64,000 nt of DNA from PALSA-350 sp963794165 (GTDB taxonomy: Bacteria > Acidobacteriota > Terriglobia > Terriglobales > Acidobacteriaceae): NCBI GenBank assembly GCA_963794165.1, contig CAWCCT010000014.1, positions 1 to 64,000 of the forward strand, given 5' to 3'. This document shows positions 1 through 10,200 of this stretch, in pieces. Both the position numbers and the translations under genes were made by a program. The notes below the pieces were generated by a model. The model was given only the letters and a program-made list of their open reading frames with translations, searched no databases and was not told where the DNA came from. Positions within the stretch are counted from its first letter, which is position 1. Each line of letters starts with the position of its first letter.

Positions 1-2187
1 AGCTTTCCGCTCAGCGACGTATTCGATTTTCTTACCGAGCAGACGGTTACCGGGCTGCTGGAGCAGGCATCGCTCGATTCTCCGATTTTTCGCGCGCGCT
101 GGCGATGGGATGCGGGGCGTAGTTTGCAACTGTTGCGGTTCTATAATGGCAAACGCATCGCACCCCAGGTGCAGCGGACGCGGTCGGATGATCTGCTGGC
201 CAGCGTCTTTCCGCAGGTTGCCGCCTGCCAGGAAAATATCGAAGGCGATATCCAGATACCCGAACACCCGCTCATCCAGGAAGTCATGAAGGACGTGCTG
301 ACGGAAGCGATGGATCTGGAAGGATTGATCCGATTGCTTGCCGGGATTCGCACTGGGTCGATTCGCTGTCTTGCGGTCGATAGCGCTACGCCCTCCGCGT
401 TTGCGCATGAGCTGCTGAACGCCAACCCGTATGCCTTTCTGGACGATGCGCCGCTGGAGGAGCGGAGGGCGCGCGCGGTCAGCATGCGCGGCATGGTTCC
501 GGAAAAGTTGCTGGGAGAGGCAGGCCGGCTCGATCCTGCGTCGATTGCCGAGTTGCGGGAAGAGTGTTGGCCTGACGTGCGCGATGACCACGAGCTGCAT
601 GATCTGCTCTGCTCTTTGATCGTGGTGCCAGTGGAAATTCAAAACCTCGACGGAGCGCTGCACTGGCCTTTATTTTTTGAACGGCTTCAGTCGCATGGCC
701 GAGCCACGTTAGCCGAACATGCGGGAAAGCAGTACATGGTGGCGGCGGAACGGGTACAGCACCTTCGCTTGTTGTGGCCGGAGTTCGGCGTCGAACGGGT
801 ACTTCCCTGCCCCCCAGAAACAAAGGAGCTGGTTTACGGCGATGTCGTGCGGAAGTGTGTGCAGGGATGGATGGCGTTGCTGGGCCCCGTGACTTCGCGG
901 ACGCTGGGCGCGAGGTTGGGAGTGGAGCCAGCGGCTATCTGGGCAGCCATGCTGGTGATGGAGATGCAGGGAACCATCCTGCGGGGTGTATTTGAGGGGG
1001 CCGCGCAGGCGGCCTGCGATGAGGATGTGGAATGGTGCGAGCGTAGGCTGCTGCAGCGCATCCATAAGAGAACGCTGGCTGGGCTGCGCAAGCAGATCGA
1101 GCCGGTAACGCCGGCGGTCTATATGAATTGGTTGCTGCGCTGGCAGCGGGCGGCGCCACGCGCGCAGCTTAGCGGCGAGGCGGGGGTGTTGGAGGCGCTG
1201 CGGCTGCTGGAGGGCTTTGAGGCGCCGGCGATCGAGTGGGAAAGGACGCTGCTGCCGCAAAGGGTTGCCGGCTACGATCCGAGATGGCTCGATACGCTGT
1301 GCATGGAGGGTGTGGTTGGATGGGGACGAATCTCCCCTCATCCAGCATTTGCCACTCATGGCAGCGACTTTACGGCTCCCAAGCGGGTGGTTCCTACCAG
1401 CATGGCACCGGTCACGTTCTTTCTCCGCGAAGACGCGCTGTGGATGGACCGATGCCTGGCGCAGCGCGCGATTCCTGAGCCCGCTTTGCGGGCCTGCCTG
1501 AGTGAATTGGCCTGGCAAACGCGTGGTCACCTGGCGCAATACGGAGCGGTATTTGCCGGGGACCTGGTACGTGGTCTAGGCCTGCCGGCAGAACAGGTCA
1601 ATCGCGCCCTGTGGGAACTGGTAGCGGCGGGACTAGTTACAGCCGACGGGTTTGACAGCCTGCGGGTGCTGATTGACCCACGGCGTAAGGCTGCCTCCCA
1701 GGGCGGACGAACACGCAACACGGTCGGACGATGGAGCCTGCTGAACCCGTCGGCCGGACTGGTGGAGAGCGGAGGCGCACAGGCGGAGCGGCGCGAGGCA
1801 GAGTTGGAGTCCGCGTGCTGGATGCTGCTACGGCGTTACGGCGTCGTCTTTCGTGACGTGCTGGAACGGGAGACAACCATACCTCGATGGCGCGAACTGC
1901 TGGGCATGTTTCGCCGGCTGGAGGATCGGGGGAACGTGCGCGGGGGCAGATTCCTCAGCGGATTTGGCGGAGAACAGTTCGCAGTGCCGGAAGCGGTGGC
2001 ATCGCTGCGCCAGACCCGCCTGCATATGGGCGATGAGGCGATCACCGTGGCCGCAGCCGACCCGCTCAATTTGGCCGGAGTTGTGGTTCCGGGAGAGCGG
2101 CCGGCTGCCGTTCCAGGAAAGACAGTCAGCTTTGTCGGCGGCGCGGTGCGGGTAGAAGACAGTACTCTGGCAGTAACCTCATTCTGA
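1..2187 (+). CDS. lhr: Lhr-type DEAD/DEAH helicase, C-terminal part (5' end outside window)
   Basis: The reading frame is open from the first base, so the true start lies upstream and about 728 residues of a longer protein are visible. The segment reading FRARWRWDAGRSLQLLRF followed by a KRIAPQVQR-like stretch, then an 'ACQEN...IPEHPLIQ' block, is the signature of the region after the helicase core in Lhr (long helicase-related) proteins. Lhr proteins are ATP-dependent 3'-5' DNA or DNA-RNA helicases linked to DNA repair. What is seen here is the C-terminal, winged-helix-rich half; the DEAD-box motor motifs are not in the window. The frame ends cleanly with TGA. No neighbouring gene overlaps it; a rhodanese gene follows after about 60 bases on the same strand, possibly independently expressed. 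Confidence is high for the family and nil for the completeness of the unseen half. Confidence 0.88.
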   Translation, partial: SFPLSDVFDFLTEQTVTGLLEQASLDSPIFRARWRWDAGRSLQLLRFYNGKRIAPQVQRTRSDDLLASVFPQVAACQENIEGDIQIPEHPLIQEVMKDVLTEAMDLEGLIRLLAGIRTGSIRCLAVDSATPSAFAHELLNANPYAFLDDAPLEERRARAVSMRGMVPEKLLGEAGRLDPASIAELREECWPDVRDDHELHDLLCSLIVVPVEIQNLDGALHWPLFFERLQSHGRATLAEHAGKQYMVAAERVQHLRLLWPEFGVERVLPCPPETKELVYGDVVRKCVQGWMALLGPVTSRTLGARLGVEPAAIWAAMLVMEMQGTILRGVFEGAAQAACDEDVEWCERRLLQRIHKRTLAGLRKQIEPVTPAVYMNWLLRWQRAAPRAQLSGEAGVLEALRLLEGFEAPAIEWERTLLPQRVAGYDPRWLDTLCMEGVVGWGRISPHPAFATHGSDFTAPKRVVPTSMAPVTFFLREDALWMDRCLAQRAIPEPALRACLSELAWQTRGHLAQYGAVFAGDLVRGLGLPAEQVNRALWELVAAGLVTADGFDSLRVLIDPRRKAASQGGRTRNTVGRWSLLNPSAGLVESGGAQAERREAELESACWMLLRRYGVVFRDVLERETTIPRWRELLGMFRRLEDRGNVRGGRFLSGFGGEQFAVPEAVASLRQTRLHMGDEAITVAAADPLNLAGVVVPGERPAAVPGKTVSFVGGAVRVEDSTLAVTSF

Positions 2188-2246
2188 ACAGTCTCGAATC
2201 ATTTCCACCGGCTTGTTAATCTAACGCCTATCTGAGGAGGTCCAGG

Positions 2247-2708
2247 ATGAATTTGGCGCTGACCGTCATTGCAATTGTCATCTGGGGCTGGTTGGCCGTG
2301 ATATGGACGCGGCGGATCAAGGCTCGCCGGGAGTTCGAACGGATTAGTATCACGCCGGATGCACTTCACAGCCTCCTGGAAGCCCACACTAACTTGTTAA
2401 TCCTGGACGTTCGTCAACCCCTGGACTTGTTGGCTGACTCGGAGATTATCGAGGGCGCACAGAGGATTTCGCCCGAGGATGCAATGGCAAATCCGGCTCT
2501 TATCCCGAGAGATAAGGATCTGGTTGTGTACTGCACTTGCCCCAGTGACAAGACCAGCCGCGCGATAGCCCTCAAGGCGTTGAGCGTGGCGCCGGACTTC
2601 GATTTGAATCGAGTCAAGTTCCTTAAAGGCGGCTTGGCGGCATGGAAGGCCAAGGGTTTTCCGGTCGTTCCTTACGATAAGACATTTCACCTGGATACAG
2701 GTACTTAA
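2247..2708 (+). CDS. Membrane-anchored rhodanese-like protein
   Basis: 153 residues. An N-terminal hydrophobic stretch (residues 2-21) is followed by basic residues (RRIKARR), which suggests a single membrane anchor with the domain on the cytoplasmic side. Residues about 37-145 form a rhodanese domain: a 'LLILDVRQP' strand, an active-site loop CTCPSDKTS near residue 96-104 with the catalytic cysteine, and a final 'FLKGGLAAWKAKGFPV' segment that closes typical rhodaneses. Such domains carry sulfur as cysteine persulfide; no substrate can be inferred. The start is supported by a strong GAGGAGG Shine-Dalgarno sequence eight bases upstream of ATG. It stands alone between the helicase end and a secreted DUF1259 gene. 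Confidence 0.85.
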   Translation: MNLALTVIAIVIWGWLAVIWTRRIKARREFERISITPDALHSLLEAHTNLLILDVRQPLDLLADSEIIEGAQRISPEDAMANPALIPRDKDLVVYCTCPSDKTSRAIALKALSVAPDFDLNRVKFLKGGLAAWKAKGFPVVPYDKTFHLDTGT

Positions 2709-2841
2709 CAACCTTGGCTCTGATTTTCACAAGACCAAAGCCAAGAGAAAGACCCCGGGACTAGAATGCGGCAGAACAACTGCCGCTGCGCCTTCTCCAT
2801 CCCAAAGGAAGGCAAGCGTACGTCAGTTCCGGAGATCAGTT

Positions 2842-3756
2842 ATGCAAACCCCCAAGCCCCTATGGCGTCGAGCGAGTCTCGTTTGCCTCGCCCTTCCACT
2901 TTCTCTCTGCGCTGCACAGGCCCAGAACTGGACACCGATTCAAACGGCATTCGCAGCAAATGGAACCGTGCTGCCCGGATCGGTGCTTCACTTCGATCTG
3001 GTGCGCAGCGACCTCTCAGTCACAGTCAACGGCCAAGCGCTGGACCCCGCCGAAATCGCGAACGGCTACGTGAACTTCAAATTTTTGTCAGACGGCCAAT
3101 ATTTTGCTGATGGAGCTCTACCCGCCCAGGAGTCTGAGGTTCCGGCACTCTCAACGGCGTTACGCTTGGACAAGGCAGTGCATATTTCGGCAGTGGTTAA
3201 CCATGCTGCGCTCGAAACTCCCAAGCTTTTGTGGGTCCATTTCGAAGCGACAGGAAGCGGGTCCGGTTTGGCCAGCGATATCGCCGGGGGTCTAGCCACC
3301 ATTAGCAATCCGCAGAGGAACGTGACGGCTGTTCCGGTCACAGTCAGCGAAGTGCCTGCCCCATACCAGTCTCTTTTCAGTGCATCAGGCGGGACGATCA
3401 CGCAAATTAATGGAGCAGTGTACGAGGTTGTGATTCCTCGCCCCGACGAGGGTAATTACCATCTCGGGCCGGTGCCGGCTTCGGCCTCACTGGGCGTGGG
3501 AGTAACTTTCTTCGCGCAGCCCCTGACTGGGAACACAGTGGCTTTGAACTCTGAATTTGCACTTGATCGCGCTGAGGTCGAGGATGTAATTGATGCGCTT
3601 AGCAAGGACGGTTTCAAGGTGCCGGCGCTGCATGATCATTTTCTGAATGAGCAGAAGCGGCTGTATTTCGTGCATGGGTTTGCCGTGGGCGATGAAGATA
3701 CGCTCTCGTCGGCGCTGTTGAGCTCGCTTCCTCCGATTTACCGGAAGGTACATTGA
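2842..3756 (+). CDS. Secreted DUF1259 (LppY/LpqO-like) protein
   Basis: 304 residues with a signal peptide (basic start, hydrophobic core to about residue 25, then AQAQ). The mature part looks like two copies of the DUF1259/LppY-LpqO domain. The N-terminal half has 'HFDLVRSDLSVTVNG'. The C-terminal half has 'NSEFALDRAEVEDVIDALSKDGFKVPALHDHFL' (shown here in pieces), where the ALHDH histidine and the later YFVHG are the usual conserved spots. The family has no established biochemical function. It is separated by about 130 bases from the rhodanese gene and followed closely by a small DUF5522 gene. Upstream of ATG the ribosome site is only moderate (GGAGATC). Confidence 0.75.
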   Translation: MQTPKPLWRRASLVCLALPLSLCAAQAQNWTPIQTAFAANGTVLPGSVLHFDLVRSDLSVTVNGQALDPAEIANGYVNFKFLSDGQYFADGALPAQESEVPALSTALRLDKAVHISAVVNHAALETPKLLWVHFEATGSGSGLASDIAGGLATISNPQRNVTAVPVTVSEVPAPYQSLFSASGGTITQINGAVYEVVIPRPDEGNYHLGPVPASASLGVGVTFFAQPLTGNTVALNSEFALDRAEVEDVIDALSKDGFKVPALHDHFLNEQKRLYFVHGFAVGDEDTLSSALLSSLPPIYRKVH

Positions 3757-3783
3757 TCCAGCGAGAGGGGGCGAAGCTTAGAC

Positions 3784-3954
3784 ATGGACGATGAATCGGC
3801 CAAGCCCCCTCCCGCATCCGCGGCACTCGAAGCAGAGGATTACTACTACGACGGCCCTTACCTGGTTTTTACCGCGCAATACCATTTAAAGCGTGGGACG
3901 TGCTGTAACTCCGGATGCAGGCATTGCCCGTACGAGAGCTCATCCAGTAGCTAA
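3784..3954 (+). CDS. Small DUF5522 protein (CC-x3-C-x2-C)
   Basis: A 56-codon gene starting ATG and ending TAA. After an acidic, proline-rich lead the protein reads YYYDGPYLVFTAQYHLKRG, then T-CC-N-S-G-C-R-H-C-PY. This is the hallmark of the short DUF5522 family (aromatic strand, 'FT..YHLKRG', then four cysteines at residues 40, 41, 45 and 48). The cysteine pattern suggests a metal or Fe-S site, but no function is established. A purine-rich GAGAGGGGG stretch lies about 15 bases upstream, somewhat far for an optimal ribosome site. It lies 27 bases after the DUF1259 gene and converges with a broken oxidoreductase gene. Confidence 0.75.
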   Translation: MDDESAKPPPASAALEAEDYYYDGPYLVFTAQYHLKRGTCCNSGCRHCPYESSSSS

Positions 3955-3962
3955 CGAGCGCT

Positions 3963-4874
3963 TTATGGCGTGAGTAGGACTTTCCCCTCCGCGCCTTTTT
4001 CTGCCAGCTCTTGAGCCTGCCGAGTCTCCGCTAGCTTTAGCTGTCCTGGCGATGGGGATGGTGAAAGCACCCTGTGCGATCTCGCGGGCAAGCTGTTCAA
4101 GACGTTTTCCGTCCGGCTGCGAATATACCTCATTTACCTGGAGGTCTGGCCGCCCTTTCGCGGATTCCGGTTTGCCGACTACGGTCGCGAGGACTCCGCC
4201 TTTCTTTAGGTGGGGAAGGAGACGATCGATCACGTCGTGCCCAACGGTATCTGCTACTGCGTCTAATTCTTTGAGGTTGTCCAATTCTTTTTGATCGTCC
4301 AGGGCGACGATTTCGTCCGCTCCCAGTTTTTCTGCTTCGGAACGCTGACTCGCACGCACAGCGGCGATCACGTGAGCTCCATGCGTTTTGGCAACATGGA
4401 CCGCGGTACGCCCAACTCCACCCAGCGCACCGGTAATCAAGCAGCCTTTGGCCCGAGCGCGGATTGATTCCCGTTCTCAATCAATTGTGCCCCGGTAGTC
4501 AGGACTAGTGGCAAAGCACCTGCTTCGACGGGGTTGAGGCCGTCGGGCATTAGCGCCAGAGTTTCGGCTTTGCAGGTTACATACTCGGCGTAGGTTTGGC
4601 CGGTGACGGCTAGTACGAGGGAATCCACTTTTACGCTGGTGACTCCTTTGCCTACGGCCACTACCTGACCCGCAAGGTCCCAGCCGAGAATGGCGGGAAG
4701 CTGGAGCGGCATTATGTTTTTCATGTCGCCACGCCGCACTTTGTAGTCGATCGGGTTGATGCTGGTGGATATCAGTTTGACCAGCACTTCGCCGGTGCCG
4801 GCAACAGGAATTGGCACTTCCTCGTAGACCAGTTGATCGACGCTTCCGTATCCGTGCAGGAGAACTGCTTTCAT
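3963..4874 (-). pseudogene. Frameshifted zinc-type alcohol dehydrogenase / quinone oxidoreductase
   Basis: Three minus-strand frames together make one medium-chain reductase. Frame 1 starts with MKAVLLHGYGSVDQLVYEEV at 4874 and runs through the GroES-like domain ('ILGWDLAGQVVAVG') to about 4460. Frame 2 resumes with AKGCLITGALGGVGRTAVHV, the Rossmann segment. Near 4045 the frame breaks again: only in a third frame does the expected tail LKLAETRQAQELAEKGAEGK followed by VLLTP and a stop at 3963-3965 appear. Both breaks need single-base-type changes. The cysteines of the structural zinc site are absent, so an intact version would be a zinc-free quinone oxidoreductase-like NADPH enzyme. Either a decaying gene or two assembly errors; the reading of the three pieces as one gene is strong. 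Confidence 0.8.
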
Positions 4875-4984
4875 TGTTTTTCACCGTCAGATTAACTTTA
4901 TTCCAAAAGAGATGGTCCGGCGGTGGGTCGCGCTCTGGATGACAAGGGCGGGGCGGTCCATCCATTCGAATCGGTTGCAGGGAT

Positions 4985-5010
4985 CCCAGGTCTCAAAAGC
5001 GAGACCTGGG
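4985..5010. repeat. Dispersed hairpin repeat, copy 1
   Basis: A perfect 10-bp stem (CCCAGGTCTC / GAGACCTGGG) with loop AAAAGC. The same stem and loop occur at 14949-14974. Flanks are shared too (an 'ATCGGTTGC..GGATC' lead and a 'GGCACCC.TCGATTT' tail), so the repeated unit is roughly 70 bases (about 4965-5030). It fills the intergenic gap between the broken oxidoreductase and the VWFA gene. A GGATGACAAGG fragment of another repeat lies just upstream (about 4932). Confidence 0.85.
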
Positions 5011-5025
5011 GCACCCATCGATTTG

Positions 5026-7263
5026 TTATCCGGGAGATTTGTTACATGGAGGCTTCGGTCCGGATGACAATTCGGTCCGGGACGGGTTAATGACAGGGAA
5101 ATTGTCATTCTGCGGGGGAGGCGCCGGGGGCGGTGCGGTTACGGTTGGCGTGGCTGGCGGCGGTGCGGCGGCGCGGACCAGCAAGGCCTGACGGGGAAAG
5201 CTGAAGCTGCCTCCGGTGTCATCGATGACGTTGACCTGGCAGATGTAGAGGCCAGCTTTGAGGCTATCAAGCGGAATGTCGAAGGCAAAGGCGACGGCGT
5301 CGCGCCCGGGCACGTTGATGGTGTTGGCCTCAACCAATGGGGTCTCGAAAACTTTGCTGGTGCCCTGCAGAAACTCGATGCTGGTCAGCACTTTCATGCC
5401 GGGCTTGCCTGGACTGCTCTTAGCTGCACCCGAGGGATCATACAGCTCGTAAAGCAAGTACATGTGCTGATCGGTGCGGAAAACATGAGCTACATTCGGT
5501 ACCCAGGTGAAGCCGCCGTTGGAAAGCGGATTATCCTCATCCTTCTTGCCCGCGGAAGTGCGTTGGCTGGAAAGGACGACGGAGCTGAGCTTGAGCGGAA
5601 ACTTCTTTAGGTCGGGCAGGTTGATGTCGGTTTCAAAAGAGCCCATGCGTCCGGTTTGATTCTCGCGGACCACGAACTTGAGATGATACTTGCCCAGAGG
5701 CAAACTAAAGCCAGTGGTGTATTGGATGTTCTTGCGCGAAACCTGCTGCGAGTCGTCAATGGCAAGCTTGACCGTCTGACGAATTTCCGCCATGTCCTGC
5801 CCGGCTGTGTTCTTGAGCTCTCCGATGATGTCAAGGGTGGCTTTGCTGCGATCTCCGCCTTTTACAAAGGGGATTTGCGAGCCGGGCACAATGAGAGAGA
5901 CAGGCACGTAATAGCGGGGCGTTCCGCTGCCCGCATCGCTGCGGAAATAATAGGCCTCGAGGTAAACTTCGACGTCGGTGGCGGGCAGGTCGCTGGCCAG
6001 CTGCTCCTGCAATTGGCGCTCGCGCTCATCCTTGTTGGCATGCTTGTAGTCGGCGGGAGCGTAGTAGCCAGGACGGTACTCCAGCTTTACGTTGGGACGG
6101 TTGATTTTGATGGTGAGCCTGCGGTAGCGGCCGTCCTTCGCCGTGTCGGTGGAGCGGAAGCCGATCACGTAGTAGGCAGAGGTGTCCTGCTGGATGCGCT
6201 GAAAGGCGGGGGAAAAGTCGTTGGAATCGAAGAAGGCCTTGCCTCCCGTATCCGACGATAGAGTGGCCATCACTTCCTGGGTGTTGAAGTTGGAATCGAG
6301 ATTGTTTTGCAAGGCTGCGCCGTTGTAACCGCTGGTGCCGCGCAGACTGCCGGTACTCGCGTCGCCAAGAGGCGAGATCGCCTCCAGCCCGCGGGCGTCG
6401 ACGGAATAGATGGACATATTGGCGCGCACCGAGGCGTTGATGGCGGCGTGAAGCGAGGCCTGGTTCTCGATGCCGTCGCGCTGGATACCGCCGGAGAAAT
6501 AAAGCAGAGATTTTTTCTCGTTGATGTAGGCCAGAGAGTGGGCTATGTCCTCGAAGGCAAAGAGCTCGCGATCAGTATTGACGTCGTTGTACTCCTGCTC
6601 ATCGGGGGTGAAGGCAGTGGTGTCTTCTACCTGGTTGGTGGTGCTGGTAGCTCCGGATTGGAATCCCGCGCCCTGGGTTCCGGAGTAGGCATTGACCGCG
6701 TTCAGCAGCAGTTGCTTATTGGCGGTGAAGTCCTGATCCATCGAAAGCGATTGGTCCAGCGAGACAGCGGCGACCAGATCCGCGGGTTGCATCTGGCGAT
6801 TTATGTAATTGCGGGCCGCGTCCTGAGCCCGTTCCAGGTCCTCCGGTTGCATGGAGGTGATGTCGAAGAACATCACGATCAGGCGATGGTTGCGCAATTG
6901 GGTTGAGGTCGCGACGCGGTTCATGCTGCCCAGGATCGAATTGGGAGCCTTACCGGTTACGGTGGCCTCATTGAGAGGGGTCGCCTGATCGACACTCTGG
7001 AAATCGAAGCTGATGATCTTTTGCGGCTTGCCGTTCTCCTGGACCTGGAAGTCGTCGGCGGTGAGGCCACGGACCACTTCTCCGGTCTTCCTGTCGCGGA
7101 CGACGACGTTGGTCAGGACCAGGTCGCTGTTGACTTTAAGGGTGTAGGCGGTTTGCGTATCCGGGGTGGATGGGGCCTGATCCTGCGCAGGGAGGGGCAT
7201 CGCTCCCCAGAGCCCGATAAGAGCCACGGAGATGATTTTGCGCAAGTGGCGGTTGACGTTCAT
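5026..7263 (-). CDS. VWFA-related secreted protein (acidobacterial type)
   Basis: 745 residues. A signal peptide (to about residue 26, ending PLPAQ) is followed by 'LVLTNVVVRDRKTGEVVRGL' and 'DDFQVQENGKPQKI', the typical opening of VWFA-related proteins described from Acidobacteria (TIGR03436 type). The VWA-like fold begins at 'RLIVMFFDITSM' (about residue 127). The canonical DxSxS metal site is degenerate here (DITSM). The C-terminal half is beta-rich, and the last 40 residues are a proline-rich tail that may be disordered or eroded repeat sequence. It starts 10 bases after the receptor gene upstream on the same strand, so it is almost certainly co-transcribed with it. Role unknown; location probably periplasm or outer surface. 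Confidence 0.8.
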   Translation of the reverse strand: MNVNRHLRKIISVALIGLWGAMPLPAQDQAPSTPDTQTAYTLKVNSDLVLTNVVVRDRKTGEVVRGLTADDFQVQENGKPQKIISFDFQSVDQATPLNEATVTGKAPNSILGSMNRVATSTQLRNHRLIVMFFDITSMQPEDLERAQDAARNYINRQMQPADLVAAVSLDQSLSMDQDFTANKQLLLNAVNAYSGTQGAGFQSGATSTTNQVEDTTAFTPDEQEYNDVNTDRELFAFEDIAHSLAYINEKKSLLYFSGGIQRDGIENQASLHAAINASVRANMSIYSVDARGLEAISPLGDASTGSLRGTSGYNGAALQNNLDSNFNTQEVMATLSSDTGGKAFFDSNDFSPAFQRIQQDTSAYYVIGFRSTDTAKDGRYRRLTIKINRPNVKLEYRPGYYAPADYKHANKDERERQLQEQLASDLPATDVEVYLEAYYFRSDAGSGTPRYYVPVSLIVPGSQIPFVKGGDRSKATLDIIGELKNTAGQDMAEIRQTVKLAIDDSQQVSRKNIQYTTGFSLPLGKYHLKFVVRENQTGRMGSFETDINLPDLKKFPLKLSSVVLSSQRTSAGKKDEDNPLSNGGFTWVPNVAHVFRTDQHMYLLYELYDPSGAAKSSPGKPGMKVLTSIEFLQGTSKVFETPLVEANTINVPGRDAVAFAFDIPLDSLKAGLYICQVNVIDDTGGSFSFPRQALLVRAAAPPPATPTVTAPPPAPPPQNDNFPVINPSRTELSSGPKPPCNKSPG

Positions 7264-7273
7264 CCAATCCTCT

Positions 7274-10200
7274 CTAGAAGCGGTAACGGGCGTTGAAAGT
7301 GAATTGACGCATACCAGCAGCCGCCGTTACCTGGCCGTAGGTTCCCGAGCCCAACGTCGAATCGACGCCTGTGTATTGGACGGTGTTGAAGGGATTGCTG
7401 GCGGTGGCGCGCATCTCGAAGGTACGGGTTTCTGAGAAACGAACGGTCTTGGAGAGCGAAGCATTGATGGTGACCGTGCCTGGTCCGGGAATGGAGTACC
7501 GCGAAGCGGTCCCATAGGTGTTTGCGGGCGCGGCAAAGGCACTCTTGTTGAACCAGTTATCGAGCGAACCGCCGCCGGCGGTGAGGGAGGCCCCGGGAAC
7601 GCGATCGGGGCGAAGGGATCCGGTACTTCCGCGCGCTACGTCGGCGACCGCCGCTTCATAGTGCGGCGTGAGCGCTTCTCCGGTGGCTAAGGTGAAGGTG
7701 CCGGAAAGCGAGATGCCGCTGAGCGAATGCGCTGCCCATCCGGTATTTACCCAGCGTTCATCGGGTCCGAACGGCAACTCGTAGAGGAAGTTGCCGGTCA
7801 GGTTGTGGCGCACGTCGAAACTGGAATTCGATTCTTCCGCCAACAGATTCTGCCAGTTTTGCGCCACCACTGTACTCGTCCCACCGTTGCCTCCAATCGA
7901 GCTGGCGTTGTCGATGGAATGGCTGTAGGTGTAGGTCGCCCCCAGCGCAATCCCCCGCTGCAGACGTTTGCGCGCGCTAAAAGTCAGCGCGTTGTAATTG
8001 GAGAAAGCGATCGAATCCTCATAGTCGTAGAGAACTCCACTCAGCGATGCAGTGTCCGAACGGCCAGGCGCATCGACTATGTCCAGACGGGTGCCCTTGG
8101 AGCCGTTGTAGCCGATGTTGAGCACGATTCCTAGTGGCAGCGTTCGCTGCACGTTCAGGTTCCACACCTGGACGTAGGGCAGGCGGTAGTTCTTGTTGAC
8201 AGAGTAGTTGCCCAGCTGATTTTGCGGAGGCGTGGGAAAGCCTACGGCCAAACTGATGGGCGCCGCGGTAGAGAATTCATTGGTCTGGACATTGGCATAA
8301 GGCGGCTGGAAGGCGAAATCCTGGATGAATTTCGAATATTGGCCGACGGCGTAATTGATGCCATAGCCGGCGCGCACAACGGTGTCTTTCGCCGCCCGCA
8401 CGGCGATGCCGAGCCGGGGAGAGAAGTTGTTGTGCTCGGGGTAGACGAGATCACGCGGGTATTTGCCGGTGTACGGTCCGATGCCTCCCGAGAGAACGGT
8501 GGCGACGGATGCGAAATTGTTGCCGGTATCGAGCGTAGAGAGGCGGTCGTACTTCTCCGAGTATGGCGAAAAATATTCGTAGCGCAGCCCGAAGAGCACG
8601 GTCAGGTTGGCCATGGCTCGCCAGCTGTCCTGGGCATAGGCGTCCCACGCATTCTGCCGCAAATAGGACTTCTGGTAGGGCGCCTGGAGGGCACTCTGCT
8701 GCGGCAACCCGAGTAACAAGTCGGCCAGCGAAGAACCTGTCGTCGCGGTGCCGCCAGGAGTGTTGGTGCTGGTACCGGGCTGCTCGGTGAAGACGCCGGT
8801 GAAGGTAAAAGTGCCGGTGACATTGCCGGTGTTGCCAAAGAGATCGTTGTGGACGCGGCGAAAGTCTCCGCCGTAGCGGATGTTGTGCTTCTTGTGTATC
8901 CACGACGTGGAGTCAGAAGCGGCGATGGTCTGGTTGGTCTGAAAGTTCGGCTGTTGCTGGTTCAGGCTGGTGAACTGGTTCAGAGTGAGGTTTGGCAGGC
9001 CATAGAGCTGTGGATCATCAGGCAGTCCCTGGATACCTATTTGGCTGGCAATATCGGTGGTGTTGGTGAAGTTGTTTTTGAGCTGTGCCTGGCTGCGGTT
9101 GTAGTTGAGTCCTAGATTATTGGTTAACCTTCCCTTTCCTATCGAATAGCCAAACGCCAGCGAATATTGGTGCGTCTGCTGCTTACCGCCAAGGTCGGGG
9201 AACAGACTCAGCTCATCGGCCGCCTGGTGGCTGTAGTTGAAATTAAAATTAATGCTCTGACGCAGCCCGGCACCACCCTGTCCCATGTACTGGCGGATCA
9301 GGCCGCCGATCGGTGACCCTCCCGTACTAGGGCCGAAACTGTGCAGGAAACGCACACCGACGCGGGTGGTGTTGGATTCGGAGGAGGCAAGCCGTTGGTA
9401 ATTCTGGAACTGACCCGGCAGGTTGCGCTGCGGAATGTAGTTGAGTAGCGCTGTTGCCTGGGGCGAAATGCGGTCGGCCGGGATGGTGTTGTTCGGGAAC
9501 GGCAGGCCCGTCAGCGGATCATAGATGGTGATGGGAGTGCCTTCTTGGGTAGTGAGGCTGGATAAATTGCCGGCGCGCTCATCCGCGGTGGGCACGCTGC
9601 CGTATTCGCTGAACGGCGAAGAAGACCGTTGCCCCGAAGCATTGAAGAAGATCACGTCTTTGGTGTCGTGCTCGATCAAGTGCGGAATATAAGGCGCGCC
9701 CATAAAGGTGAGCCCAAACTGGTTTTGCGCGTAGCTGGGCTGCGGCTCTTTTTGCTCCTTGATGGGGAAGGGAGTGGCGTTCAATGCAGAGTTTCCGCCT
9801 GTCCAGAAGAACGCGCCATGGGGTTGGTTGGGCTTGAAGTTGCGGAAATTGCCGAATCCGCCACCACCCCGGCCGCCGCGGCCTCCGCCGCCGCCGAAAC
9901 CCCCGCCTCCTCCGCCAAAACCACCTCCTCCACCCCCAAATCCGCCTCCGCCGCCGGGTCCACCTCCACCCGGGCCACCTCCTTGTCCGCGGCCACCTCC
10001 AGGACCGCCCTGGCCACCGCCGCCGGCAACCGACTGATCCAGCTCTGCGTTCTGACGAAGCTGCTCCATATCGACACCGGCAAAGGGATTGGTCGTGCCT
10101 GCTTGTCCGGTAACGGCAACCGAGTCGGTTGAGAAGTCGGAGTTGTTGGCGAGGGAGGGCAGGGCTGCTCCGGTGGCACCGGTGCTAACTCCGGTGTCGG

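Noticed and set aside
2712..2744. Terminator after the rhodanese gene
   Set aside because: CTTGGCT/AGCCAAG pair over a 20-base loop without a T-run; too weak.
5656..6906. Long plus-strand open frames opposite the VWFA gene
   Set aside because: They are antisense to a well-supported gene and show Gly/Val/Leu-rich composition expected from GC-rich antisense reading; no family motif.
9759..10037. Proline-rich plus-strand frame
   Set aside because: It is the antisense image of the glycine-rich tract of the receptor (GGN codons read as CCN).
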